Below are positions 36,066-47,520 of a stretch of DNA of 64,000 bases, piece by piece. Made by a program: the position numbers and the translations under genes. The DNA is from Theristus sp. LFF4_11 (Eukaryota; Nematoda; Chromadorea; Monhysterida; Xyalidae). Location of the stretch: positions 144,001-208,000 of the forward strand of contig JASANC010003066.1 of assembly GCA_030248135.1 (NCBI GenBank), in the 5' to 3' direction. The notes under the pieces were generated by a model, which saw only the letters and a list, made by a program, of their open reading frames with translations, was not told the origin of the DNA and ran no database searches. Position 1 is the first letter of the stretch. Every line of letters starts with the position of its first letter.

Positions 36066-39000
36066 TCATCCGGCCTCGTCCGTCGCCGAGACGACCTGCT
36101 CCGAGATCTCGGTCATCGTCGCGAGCGTGTTCGCGAAGAACTGGTGCAACGCGGAGCGCTGCTTTTTCGTGCTCTGGTCCGTCTCGTCGTCGGCGCCTCT
36201 CGATCGCTCGACCGGCTTGCTATTGGAGTTGCTATTATTATGATTCGCGCAGCATTTTCCGCTACTATTATTGTTATTGACCGTACTATTATTATTATTA
36301 CTCGGGTGACCGTCCATGACGAGCGACCGTCGACGGACCGGCTCTCCGGTGACGGTCGGATCCGTTTTCGCCGGGCTGTCGGCGCTGCTTGTCCGCAGCA
36401 TGGTGTGCCCAGCGCTTTTGACACCATTCGCCGTCGGCGTCTCCATACACGATCTACTGGTGACACTGCCGCCGTGCGAGTCGACGTTGTTGCTGTTGTT
36501 GTTGAGATTGCTGCAGCTGGAGGCATGCTGCTGCGACGACGTCGTTTGCTCGCCGGACGATTCGACGGTCGAACCGCGCGACACCGGCGTTCGGCGGCGG
36601 TCGGTCGCGCAGCGATGGATTTTGGAGGACGCTGTTCGACGCTGCGGCGGCGCCTTGCCGGACGACTGGACGTCGCTGGTGTGACGAATCACTGAGGCTG
36701 AGACGCTCTGCAACGGTGGATTAGTGTGTTAGTACAATGGTAACTAGTAGTTAGTAATTAGTGATGGGGCATTCATGAAGTGCCCGCGTTGTTTCAACAT
36801 GCGGCTACGCGTCACTAAATACTGCTTCATGAATGCCGCTTAACAGCATGTCCCGGAGACCGTGTATATGTACACTTCAGCTAGCTCGCTACGTTCAATC
36901 CAAACACACTGGCAAGCATGCGATAGCACTATGTGGTCACATGTGTTTGTGCGCATGCCAGTGTGTTTGTCACTGTGCAACATCACGGTATTTGGGACGT
37001 GGACGGTTTTCGCTCTGAGATGTTAGTGATCCATAAGTTTGTCAGTAAACTTGTGACTTGTGATGAGTGTAGTACCCTCACCAATGGTAACGCAGAATGC
37101 ACGCATGAAAAACGGTTTTTTTATCATTGACATGAATGAACAAGTTCTTCTCAGTTCTCAGTGGTGAAAATCAGCCACATGAACACACAGTGCGGTAAAA
37201 ACTTTCAGAATAAAGCAACATTTGTGAATGAGTGATGACAGTTCAGCAGCTATTTTTGGCTTGCTTCATTTTTTGCTCAATGAGCTCGATGATGATTTTG
37301 ACGCCTTCAACTCCTGAAAAATTTTCAACGTGAAAAGTTCCAAGGTCCCGAAACAAATTGTTCTCTGTGTTCTTATGTTGGCTTACAGGGTTCTTACAGT
37401 TTGTGCTACAAAACCACTACGTCACACGTTTCTGCTGCAGCGCTTGACGCTAAAATAGGTGCTGCGAAGCGCGAATTGCGTGAAAAACTTGTGATCAGAT
37501 GAAACCGGAGCGGAGCGTGAGTTACAAAAAGATAATAGACCATGGGTAATTTCTGTTTGTCGTGGACGATCCGGTTTCGAACGAGCACCAGTGGTAAACG
37601 CAGCGTATTATCAACTTTTTTAGGTACTGCGACTGAATGCGTTTGCAGACGTCGAAAGGAAACTGGTTTCAATATTTTAAAGGCAGTTCAAAACAGCCTA
37701 AGTGACTGGGCACTATTTAAGTGACTCGGATCAGTTTTATTTCCCGACCCGCGTCATGCATGAAACTGTTTTCCTACATCAATGCGCGCATTGAGTCACG
37801 GCACCAAAGTAAAACCTCATACTTGACCGGCTTTACCTTGTTCACAGCGGCCTTGAGCAGTTTCTCATTGTGCGTGACGTATTTGCGCAGTTCACGGATC
37901 GCAATGCGATCGTCCGCTTTCGTCTTGAGCGTCTTCCGAAAGATCTTCAGTCCCTTCTCGGTGAAGCGTCCCCACTTCGGCGGCATCATGTTGCTCTTCC
38001 GTCGTATATACGCGTCCCACTCGTTGAACGGCTTGCTCTCCGGTCGCGCGACCTGCCACGGGTACTTGCCGATCAACGCAAAATACACGATGATGCCTAC
38101 GGCCCAGACGTCTACGGCCGTGTCCACCTGGACGGTCTCCTTGACGAGCACGTCGCACAACTCCGGCGCGTGGTACTCGTTCGGCGTGTCGATGTTGCGC
38201 ACGTGCGACTCGTGACGGCGCGTCAACGCGAAGTCGGTGATCTTGACGCGTTTGAACTGCGACGGATCGAAGATCAGCACGTTCTTGGCGCGCAGGTTGC
38301 GGTGCACGAGGCCTTCGTCGTGCATGAACTGCACGGCGTCAATGATCTGCTGCAGCACACTGCGCACCGCCTCTTCCGCGAGGCCTGGTAAACACACAGG
38401 ATTGTGGAGGAGAAGAAATCATAACCGCAAAACGAGTTTTTTTTTCAGCAACTATTGCTGGCACAGCCAAATATCACTGAGAACGCCTCTCTCAACAAAT
38501 GTGCGTGGCTACTAAATTTGAGCTACTTGTGCCAAATTGTAATTACGCAAAATTGTACCACTGCTAGAGCTCGACAAATTTAGCATGTTTCCGCGATTTT
38601 GTTAAACTATAGTGCAAGTGCTAAATTTGTTGAGCTACCAGTGGTCAGTTCAACAATCTGTTAAGTAGGCATTCGTAATAGCTGAGACACGCTGTGCAAC
38701 GACTGGGTTGGCTGCTAAATTGGCTACCAAAGTAGCCAGTTTAGTCGTTGCACACGGTGTCTCCGTGAAGTGCCTGGCTGCGTGCCCAGCTTTCCCGGTT
38801 TGGATACTGGTTTTCCTTAAGCTTCCAATGTGTCGAATAAAATCAGTCAATCACTCAAGTGCTAGCCGCTCACTGTAATTCCTCAATTCTCTCCAACTCC
38901 AGCGAACAAAAAAGAACGACAATGCCCCCAAAAAAAAACAGTCGCCCACAAAACACCAACCGCCTTTCTGGTAGACAGCCTCACGGAGGCTGGCCGTCTG

Positions 39001-39330
39001 GCAGTACTCCTGCACGAAGTAGTACATGTCGGGCGTCGCGAACAGCCCCTCGAACGTGTTCACGATGTTGTGGTGTGCCGTGAGAAAGTAGCTGTAGTTG
39101 TACTCGCGGATGAAGTCCACGTATTTCACGTCCGTCTTCGGGAACAGTTTTAGCGCTACGCGTTCGCCGCTCTTCTTATGGCGGACTAGTGCGACGTCGC
39201 TGAAGCGGCCGGTGCCGAGATGCGAAATGTCCGTGAAGACGGCGTCCAACGAGGCGACGTCCGTAATCGTCGACTGGCAGTCGCTGCCGCGCTTCACCAG
39301 CATCCGATCGCGCTTCTTCATCAGCGCCAT
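36066..39330 (-). CDS. SBK-family kinase, predicted pseudokinase
   Basis: Three exons on the minus strand (39330-38961, 38384-37837, 36707-36066) join in phase to 519 residues. The kinase domain spans about residues 25-300. Seen in order: glycine loop GTGRFSDV, the ATP-site lysine in VALKLF, a helix-C Glu (FIREYNYSYF), then VHRNLRAKN in place of HRDLKxxN, and TDFALTRR in place of DFG. NEYHAPELC, VDVWAVGIIVYFALIGKYPW and RFTEKGLKIF follow, as in the SBK (SH3-binding domain kinase) family. The catalytic Asp of HRD is Asn, so phosphotransfer is probably lost while ATP binding may remain. The last exon is a 213-residue tail rich in Asn and Ser, low complexity and probably disordered. A pseudokinase scaffold role is my inference. 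Confidence 0.87.
36767..36839. mobile_element. Short palindromic MITE (GGCATTCATGAA ends), copy 2
   Basis: Begins GGGCATTCATGAAG and ends TTCATGAATGCCGC; the arms are near perfect. Related to 5728-5813. Located in kinase intron 2, close to the last exon. Confidence 0.65.
37266..37313 (-). CDS. Possible alternative terminal exon of the SBK gene
   Basis: Preceded by a good acceptor (TTTTTCAG) within kinase intron 2. In phase 0 after exon 2 it gives ELKASKSSSSSLSKK and a stop. In the frame that follows a phase-1 donor it gives GVKIIIELIEQKMKQAK to a stop near 37239, a plausible helix compatible only with exon 1. Transcript data would be needed to choose. Confidence 0.3.
   Translation of the reverse strand, partial: ELKASKSSSSSLSKK
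37618..37815 (+). repeat. ~200-bp dispersed repeat, copy 1
   Basis: Begins near ACTGCGACTGAATGCG and runs through AAGTGACT, GACTCGGATC, ATGCATGAAACTGTTT and ATGCGCGCATTGAGTC. It closely matches 51345-51550. Partial copies lie near 42040-42145, 40065-40135 (inverted) and 28300-28330. It lies in kinase intron 2, just beyond the exon 2 donor. Confidence 0.65.
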
Positions 39331-42169
39331 GGAATTGGTTTTTTAATTTTTTTTCCTTGATTACGATTCGGTTGGTTTCATAGAATATTTTGGGATTCTG
39401 GAAAAGAAGCAAAAACATGTTGTCATTAAGGTTATATTTTTCATTCACATTCATTCTTTCCCGGGGTTTTACTCGATAAAGCAACGGGTGCAAATTCACT
39501 GCAACAAAGTTGTCCTGTCCGATCTGTTACAATGAAGTGCTGACTTTTTTTCGAGCTGATTGATTGCTTGAAGCTGAATGAGTATTGAATTCAAAACCGT
39601 CAAACAGCGTAGTGCACACGTTGATGATCATAGCATCGCTTTGCAAAATGAACTAGAAAAACGGAAGTTGACATTAAAAAATAAAAAATACAAAATGCGC
39701 CTTTTAGTTTCATGCAACAATTTCACAACGAAACTTTGTTGACAGCTACAAAATCGGGTGATTACCTTTTCAAGCATTCTTCGGCAATGAGCCGCCGCAG
39801 TATAAGTGACATAAATAAACTGTCCAAGCTTGAGTAAATATAATGATTATGTGCACAATGAAGCCTGCTTAGTTTATCTTTGAAAGCTTTTAGCGGATTA
39901 ACTAACCAGCTAAACCTAAAGCCTAGAACTCTGATAACAATTCTGTCTGTATAATGTCTGCATCTTAGTTCAGCGATATAGGGAGCTTTTTGATTATGCT
40001 AAGCTTCATTTATCCGAATGAGGCGATGAGTCTCACACTGTACTATGATCTTTTATTTTGGACACGAAACTCAATGCGCGCACAGTTTCATGCATGACGC
40101 GGGAATTCAAAATTGGCAAAGTGATCCGAGTCTCTTGAATAAGACCTGTCATAGGCGATTTAGAATTGCCACATAAAGATTAAAACTAAAACCGAACTAA
40201 AATTACAGAGCCTAAAAATGATGTTACTATATACACGTATAGTTTTACGTCGAATCGAAACGAAATCAAGGTGATTCTTGTGTGAGAAGAATGAAAAAAC
40301 AGAAGTTTCACTTTCAAATACTTCAACCGACAGAAACAATGAGAAGACAATTTGAAAGACCAGTGCTTATTGGTGCATAATGCTGCGACGACGACAACGA
40401 CGAATGGACAGCTGGCCTAAATTCGAGAATAAACGGTGGTCCCGTTTGCTACGCTCGCATAAGCAGGAAAATTACAAATGACGCAGAAGATAAACAATGT
40501 ACACTCAATAAGATTTTTTTTGTATTGAAACTCTCCTAAACCGACAAAAACAAGAATTTTATCTGCTTTTTCTCGAAACGTCGAGAGAGCAACTTTTCAT
40601 TTCAAAAACGTTTTTTAATTGGCGTATATGCTACGAGCTACGACACTTTATGATGTTGCAGCCATTAAAGGCAAGTAAAGCGGGATTAAATGTGGTTTTC
40701 AATCTTAAAAAAATGACCCGCTCTTGACATGTGTTTCTGACGATAGGTTTACTACGGTCAAATGTCAAGACTCAGAGGCCCAACAATATTTTTATTGTCT
40801 TGGGTCCTGACGCAAACTTCAAAACTGTACTATATGATTATGAGATTGGTTTGCAGAAACACAATTTTTGAACAAGTTCTGTTCTCTTGATTATGCGTCA
40901 CAAGTTTCCATCGCCTATAAATGGCGGTCACAAAAGTTGCAGCATCTAATCGTGTCGAGAGCCAATGCGGTAGTTACCGTACTCCGAGGGCGCGCAGATT
41001 TTACAGTAGCCACGTGTAGCGTAGCGTGCTTTATGGTGCACTAATATGCACACTGAATATCATATACATTTCCAAGAACACACGCCATTAGCAATATTAA
41101 ACGTGAAATGCGAAAATCGTAAAAAAATCCATCGAGCATTCCAAACGCGACTGCGCAATAAAACGCGTGATACAGATGTTGACGACGTAAAATGTTAGCA
41201 TGATGTCACAACTTTGCACAGGCCAAATATGCGTCGTGTCCGTGTGGCGCGTGTGCAGGCTCAAAGTTCAAAACTGTCATTGGTCAAAGGGCAGAAAGAT
41301 TGCATGCATAATCTAAGTCATTTTGAAAGAATTAATTGGAAAATGCAGTCTGCTTACCGTACGACATTTGCGTCATTTTGATCACTAAACGTTTCTGCCA
41401 CTGAGAAAGTTCACTGCAAAAAAGTAGCATGCAGCGTCGCGTGCTTCGGTGTACTTTGTATTTTTTTTCTCGTGAGTAAACAACCAAGTCAAATTCAGTT
41501 GCACTTGTCACTCGGGCATTAAAACGAAAGGATCAGAACGAAACGTAATTCAAATTCCCGCGTGAGACCGCCGTGAAATGCTTGAATGCTTGCATCGCGT
41601 GGGCAAGTTTTCTTATGGCACCACATGAATTTGAATAATTGGTTTCGTTTTAGAGTAAGTGACAGGTGAAAATCGATCAAGTGGAGCGCACACATCTCAT
41701 GACTGAAAACCCCACGCAAAAAATACGTCAGAAAAAGCCGATATTGATGCATCTTTGACGATCATTATTATCACACTTTGTTGCTGTTTATGTGCGCTTT
41801 CTCGCGTAAACAAACACTTCAAAACACAGTTTTCAAGTTAAATCCAAAATAAATGAGTGTTTCTGTATTGTTAAACAGGTTCCACAGGGTGACGCGGTGA
41901 AATAGTGATAAGAAATTGGAAGTGTTACAACCTCATGTAATGTAACAATTAACAACCACACGTGCTTTGGGAGTTGGAGTTGGACATGAGTTGGAAACAC
42001 AGGACAAACATAAACAACTGGTGTAATATCATTTTTTAGATTCTGCGACTCATTGCATGTGCAGACGCAGAAAAAAACAATTTCATTCTTTATGTGGCAA
42101 TTCAAAATCGTCTAGTGACCCGACCCTATTTAGGCAACTCGGATGTCTTTGTCAATTTTAAAATTTCAG
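39331..42169. other. No recognisable gene
   Basis: AT-rich DNA upstream of the kinase gene. It must include that gene's promoter. A short protein-like segment near 41560-41630 (+) ends in a stop, but no splice partner could be found. An inverted fragment of the 200-bp dispersed repeat lies at about 40065-40135. Confidence 0.4.
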
Positions 42170-42374
42170 ACAATCCCAGAAGTGCATCTGTAATATAAAT
42201 GATTCAAAAACTTACTCACCCAACAGTACACCTGCAAAGGAGTACAGAACTGTGGAAAAAACAGCTTTTGAAACGTTTGCAGCACAAGTTTTAATCGAAC
42301 GACAGAATGCTGCCTTGAAAATGACAAATGAAACACTTGACGATGTTCCGTCCGTCGAGTTCACCCTTATGTAA
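42170..42374 (+). CDS. Orphan terminal exon, unknown protein
   Basis: After the acceptor AAAATTTCAG, one frame stays open for 67 codons and reads as a normal hydrophilic protein (for instance KEYRTVEKTAFETFAAQVLI, then NAALKMTNETLDDVP, SVEFTLM and stop). It has no start codon of its own, so it would be the last exon of a gene running left to right. The upstream exons were not found. The family is not recognised. Confidence 0.4.
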
Positions 42375-43162
42375 ACATAAAAAAAGTCTGCAAAGTAGTT
42401 TAGGAGGTTCTGACTGAAGTCGAAAACGTGCAATGTACAGGGTGGCCATGCGTAGTGGCCCTCAACTTTGACCGAAGCGCCACAGCCACCCGGTTCAACT
42501 ATTTCAGCTGAAATTTCAACCAGACAAAGCTATCCTGCAATTTGCAGGTGAAACGGAATAAAAGCACAGAAAGTGCCGAGTCAAAAAAAATAATAACATG
42601 ATTTTTTGCTGAAATACGTTTCACGGATTTTAACATGTTTTCTTATGCAACAAAAGAAAACACATTTGTACACTATACATGACGTAGCTTGGTTACACAC
42701 AGACGAGCAAATTTGTCGATTTGCTTTTGACGGCGCTGCAAGAAAACGTGAAAGAAAACACCGATTATTGAAAGGACCAGTTTCTGCCTCAGAAAGAACA
42801 GAAAGCACTTGAAAATTCTGACAGTGACAGATGATATGATAAGGATCGTTGAGAACACGCCATAAAAAAGAAGGCTCTTTTGTGAATTTTCAATTCCAAC
42901 TCCGGCAAACTGCATTTATTATGTTGTGGCAAATCGTGGCTAATTGCAAATGACCAGTGAAAGTTGCTGCATTTCCTTGTGTTCTTGAAACGGTGGATAT
43001 TCATGGCCAATCGTAAAAATTCGCAGATTCTTGGTTTGCAACATCTTCATCTTTGTTGTTCAGCATGCGCCCTTCGGAATTTCCTAAAACAAAGATTTTT
43101 TTGACACATCTCCTAAAATCTCAACATGGCAAACATTCGTGCAGCGCAGTACGGTTACCAGA

Positions 43163-43307
43163 GCACTTGGTCTCGACACGATTCTCCGGTGCTCTGATCG
43201 TCAATTTATTGCTACATGTACAGTTCATTTATGTCTGCTTCCTTTTGTCTCGACTTTTCGCATCTGTGTTGGTCAAATTATTTATGAACAGCCCACAGTG
43301 AAATCGC
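43163..43307. mobile_element. Short MITE with GGTCTCGAC ends
   Basis: Starts TGGTCTCGACACGATTCTCC and ends GTGAAATCGCGTTGAGACC, an inverted pair about 145 bp apart. Single-ended relatives lie near 32710 and 49190-49210. Confidence 0.5.
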
Positions 43308-43978
43308 GTTGAGACCCGACCGCGAAGAACACATTGTATTTCGTGTTTGCGGCTTTGTCTGTCGGTCATTCGACTGTGATACACGAGCAAAACGCATATA
43401 TGCGCATATATGAAGCCATTATGCGTCGAAATGGGTGTGGTCGGTGGTTTGGCAAACGGACAAGCTGACATTTACATGTGCATCTGCGTGGACGATGAAA
43501 GGAAACTGCGCAAAACATAAGCCAGTCTCAAAGCGTCATTATGCTTTCACGTTGCCGTTTGCCGTCAAACGCTCTGTATTTTTCTTTGAACTGCGTGGTG
43601 GATTTTTACTGTTTTTCTCCGGCTTTACAAACAGATTACATTCGTTTACAATTCGGTTTTCCTTGCGCTGGAAAACTCATCAAGTCTGGACACCGTCTGA
43701 ATTCATAGCTACGACATATTTCAGCGTTTTGCTAATTTGACCAATCAGCGCAACGATGCAGTCAACAAGCGATTACTTCTGCCCTTGATATGAACCCAAC
43801 TAAGCAATCAACACAAAAATGTGTCGCCGCGATACTGTACTGCCGCTTCTTAATTCAACCAACAGGAAATGATTTGAAGAAAAAGCGTTTGTCGCTCTCG
43901 TTTCTGTCACGTTTTTTTTGGCGTTTCGTAAACAAGGAATGAAATAAGAAGATTGATTGAGGAAATAAGAGCGATATT

Positions 43979-44284
43979 ATGGCGAAGATATTACATACAG
44001 TAGGAATGGTGAATGGTGACGTTAGAATGAATGAAAATGAAATTGTATTCCATTATATTTCGAAAGCCATCTTTATTCGTTTAATGCTGCGAATGACGTT
44101 TGAGGCTATTGAATGCTTGGTCATCCAGAAAGTTTTTAATTATACACCCCGTATTGCAAGAAACCCTTGGCACGCAGGTTGGTACGGTTTCACCGTAATT
44201 GGCACTGCCGTGACACACTGCTTTGTCATGGTCTCACTAAGAATTACGACATTCTATGAAGTGAATTCAAAAAAATCGCATTGA
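43979..44284 (+). CDS. Hypothetical 101-residue protein
   Basis: A single uninterrupted frame from ATG to stop. The product has two hydrophobic stretches (KAIFIRLMLRMTFEAIECLV and FTVIGTAVTHCFVMVSL) separated by the aromatic-rich NPWHAGWYG, consistent with a small membrane protein or one exon of a larger one. No known family is recognised and no promoter or splice evidence is visible, so it may be a chance frame. Confidence 0.3.
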   Translation: MAKILHTVGMVNGDVRMNENEIVFHYISKAIFIRLMLRMTFEAIECLVIQKVFNYTPRIARNPWHAGWYGFTVIGTAVTHCFVMVSLRITTFYEVNSKKSH

Positions 44285-46305
44285 AAAGACTGTTTGGTAA
44301 CATTGTCCTCCTTGATGATTTCGGATAGGGGCAGTTAGCGAAGATCGCTTCGAGACCCCATTTGATAACATGATCTGACTGAGAAACCGTACAAACCCTG
44401 GGAATGTCGGCATTTTTTGTCCCTAGATCAAGTATAGTGAAAACTGACAGAAAATTAAATTGTATCGTAGAAAAACCATCAATATTTCGTGCATTATATT
44501 GCGTGTTTGTGAACAAGAACATACCGGATTCGTGAAGTTATGGTGAAAACATTGGAGATTGCTTTCGCCGCTTTTCGAGATGAGACTAAATAACCATGTT
44601 TCTTGTTTTGACGACAGCAACAAACACGGATTGCAGTTTAAAAATAATATCAAAAAACGCATACTTTTCGTTTTTTCGTGCTAAAAACAGCAGCCATGGA
44701 CTCTATGAGCATACATAAATGTCCAAAAAACGCTCATGCTGCAATTACATGTACAGTATTTATTGCAACTTTTGACCTACATATGTACATATGTACCTAC
44801 ATGTGAAATGCTGAGAATGCATGCATGTTGGGTGTCAAATAATCAGTCAAGAATACCCATGAGGACATGCGTTTTTTTATATACGCTCCTGTATATCTTT
44901 TGTCACATCGGAAGCAGTAAACAAAACATTCGCTGGTTGGAAAGTTTTGGAAATGAAGTATAACCATTATTACCATGTTTGTCACTAGTAAAAATTCGAC
45001 AAAAATCGCAGACATACAAAGTAATGGATTATTTTTTCTTGTACTTTTTTTGGAAAAACACAGTATCTGAAACTTTGGATGAAACGGGTGGGGGCGCTAC
45101 AAAAAACAAATAAAAAACTCTGTCATGCGAATTGATTCTCCATGGTGCATTAATAATGTTGTCAAATTTATGTTCATACATACATCATGGAGTTCTTTCG
45201 TGGTTCACTCAAAACAATTTTGTCAACATTTTGTTTCGAATGATACGCAGCCAAGAGACGCACAAGCTGAACATTGTGATTGATAAGCCTTATCATGGAA
45301 ACAAAAACACGAATGGAACCTTTATAGATCAACCCGGCAGATCAAGCATGACGTTCCGTGGGTCGGCATGATTATATTATTGGTTTTGATATAAACGTTT
45401 TGTTTAGAAAAGTTTAGTTTAGATTTTCTTTAAAAAAGTCATGCAGCGTCATGCTTTCCATAAGTATTAACTAAATTTTAGGTTGACTTGAAATTTGTTT
45501 TTTGAAATTATTAGTGGATGAAGCACAAACAAAACGTTTCGAGTTCATACGTTGTGAACTTGTTAGATAGTATTAAGGAGTCAGACACAAACAAATTTTT
45601 CCATGTAATTTCTCTGTGGGCGTGGGGCTTCAATCAAAATTTGATTTTTGTGAATAAAAACTTTTTTGCCTGAAAATTGACAAGAACAACATACAATGAG
45701 GGATAAAAACACTGACAATCACTTGTATTTTTAAGCTTCTAAAATTTAAAAAACCGAACAGCATCGGGAAAACTCCGTTGTAACTCACTTGGCAAGTAAC
45801 CAACGTTCGCGCGTAAACAACTGAAGAATTTTCCTGCTCATTTCCAAACTCATAGCAACCGGATTAATGAATGTACATGTATATGCATTGAATGAAAGAC
45901 AATGCCAAACTGCCAAAAACCGGACACTTTCACGCGACATTTTCACTGTGAAGAAGTCTTCAAGTTTCAAGCAAGCTGAAAGTTCTGAAATGTCAAAAGT
46001 TTTTGGCGTTGCTTTATTTCACACTTACATATTCAAAGGCGGTTCAGTGTGCAGAGGGTGACGTTTTCAAAATAAACAAAATACGCAACACCAAATGTTG
46101 AGAGCGCAGCGCAAAAGGATTCAGAACATTCACCATCCCGGCAAAAAAATGCCACTGGATTGTACGGCGCACAAAGTTTTACACCGCGCAATAATTCCTG
46201 TGCAAAATTCCAAAATATGTCTTTGGAATCATATGAAACGTCTTTCCAGTCTCAACAGTCTCGTCATTGCACCCAAGTGCAGTGGTATCCATTTCTGAAT
46301 TATTG

Positions 46306-46641
46306 TTATTGAGCGCGCACGAACATTGCAAACTCGTTATTGCCCCACTCCATGGCCGTATGCACGATGTACCACCCGTCCATTGGTGTCCCCATGCAAG
46401 CACCTTGTTTGACTTTTTTGGCCCATTCCATACCGTCCTTGTACTTACTGGAATATTTACGGAAAATTCAGAAACGGTGATGCGGAATTTTGTATTTGGG
46501 CTAGCGTCAAGAATTCTTTGCACATCTGGCGGCTAAAATGTGAAAAAAGAACGTGTGTCAATAAGAAAACAGCGATGTCTATTGACCCACCAATTTTACT
46601 CATATAAAGGTTTGTCGGAAAAAGCTGCACTTCTGCGTTTT
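46306..46641 (-). pseudogene. Two-exon gene fragment with a frame break
   Basis: On the minus strand, exon 46641-46591 (NAEVQLFPTNLYMSKI) joins in phase to 46525-46306. The second exon reads DVQRILDASPNTKFRITVSE, then loses frame at a run of four T near 46448 and continues in another frame as KYKDGMEWAKKVKQGACMG, PMDGWYIVHTAMEWGNNEFA and a stop. Both halves look like real protein. The break could be a true pseudogene lesion or a homopolymer error in the assembly. Upstream exons were not found and the family is not recognised. Confidence 0.4.
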
Positions 46642-47238
46642 CTGGAGAAACGGGAGTACATACAGTATAAACAGTGTAGGTACAGTAACTATAAAAAGCA
46701 CGTACTGTTTCTGATCGGCTCAAAATGGATGAAATTTTTTTCTTCCGCCCTGAGTTATTGGTCGCTTTACTGCAGCCTCTGGCGCGGTTTTTTGCTGCTC
46801 AATTTCTCCGAATATTCGAGTTTTCTTGCATTAGTTCAATTGCAAAATTCGCTCAATTTTGTTCGTTTCCCTTTTTTTGACGTCACTTTATGTAAAATGC
46901 CGTTTAACTGTTTCAAACGTTATTTGCCGTCTGTTAGAGGGTTGTTTCTTTTCTTGTAAAAGATTATAAGAAGAAAGTTTTCGATGGTGTAATGAGTTGT
47001 CTCAGGCATAAAAAGTGGCTTCCACCCGCACATTTTCGCAGGGCCAATTTTCGCAATATGATGAAACCATTCCAACCTACATTGTTGTAGTTGCATTTTT
47101 GCGCTAAAAATTAGTTTTTTTCGCAGCGAAATGAAAAAAGACAGATATAATGACTATCTTGATGAATAGCCGCTGGCAACAAACATTTTGATCCGTGTTC
47201 AATTGCTTTATTTTAGTAAATTAATTAGTGTGTAAGTA

Positions 47239-47520
47239 CAGGGGGGACCAAAAGTAGTGGGTCACCTTTTGATTGCCCATAACTCTTCAACCGCTCTGCC
47301 AATTCCGGGCTTTTAAAGAACCATTGTTTTGTCGACTGTTTTTAAGACCAAATGTAGATTTTTCAGATTTTTTTCTAAGTTTAGCATGCGCTTTTTCCGG
47401 ATTAAACTAAAATTTTGCACACGTCTAAGTTAGACCATTAGATACATTTCAATCTTAAGTTTCAACAAAATTGGAAAAGCTGTTGAAGAGTTACATGCAA
47501 TCAAAACGTGACCCACCCTG
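47239..47520. mobile_element. Mariner-like MITE with CAGGGTGG ends
   Basis: Inverted ends of about 40 bp: the left has GGGTCACCTTTTGATTGCCC and ATAACTCTTCAAC; the right, read in reverse, has GGGTCACGTTTTGATTGCAT and the same continuation. Both sides are flanked by TA, the Tc1/mariner target duplication. It is 282 bp with no transposase frame. Confidence 0.8.

Noticed and set aside
37870..38391. A plus-strand Arg-rich protein opposite the kinase
   Set aside because: It is the antisense shadow of GC-rich kinase exon 2.
46540..46959. A 139-residue plus-strand protein
   Set aside because: Its composition is AT-driven (Phe, Leu, Tyr, Lys) and it overlaps better-supported minus-strand exons.
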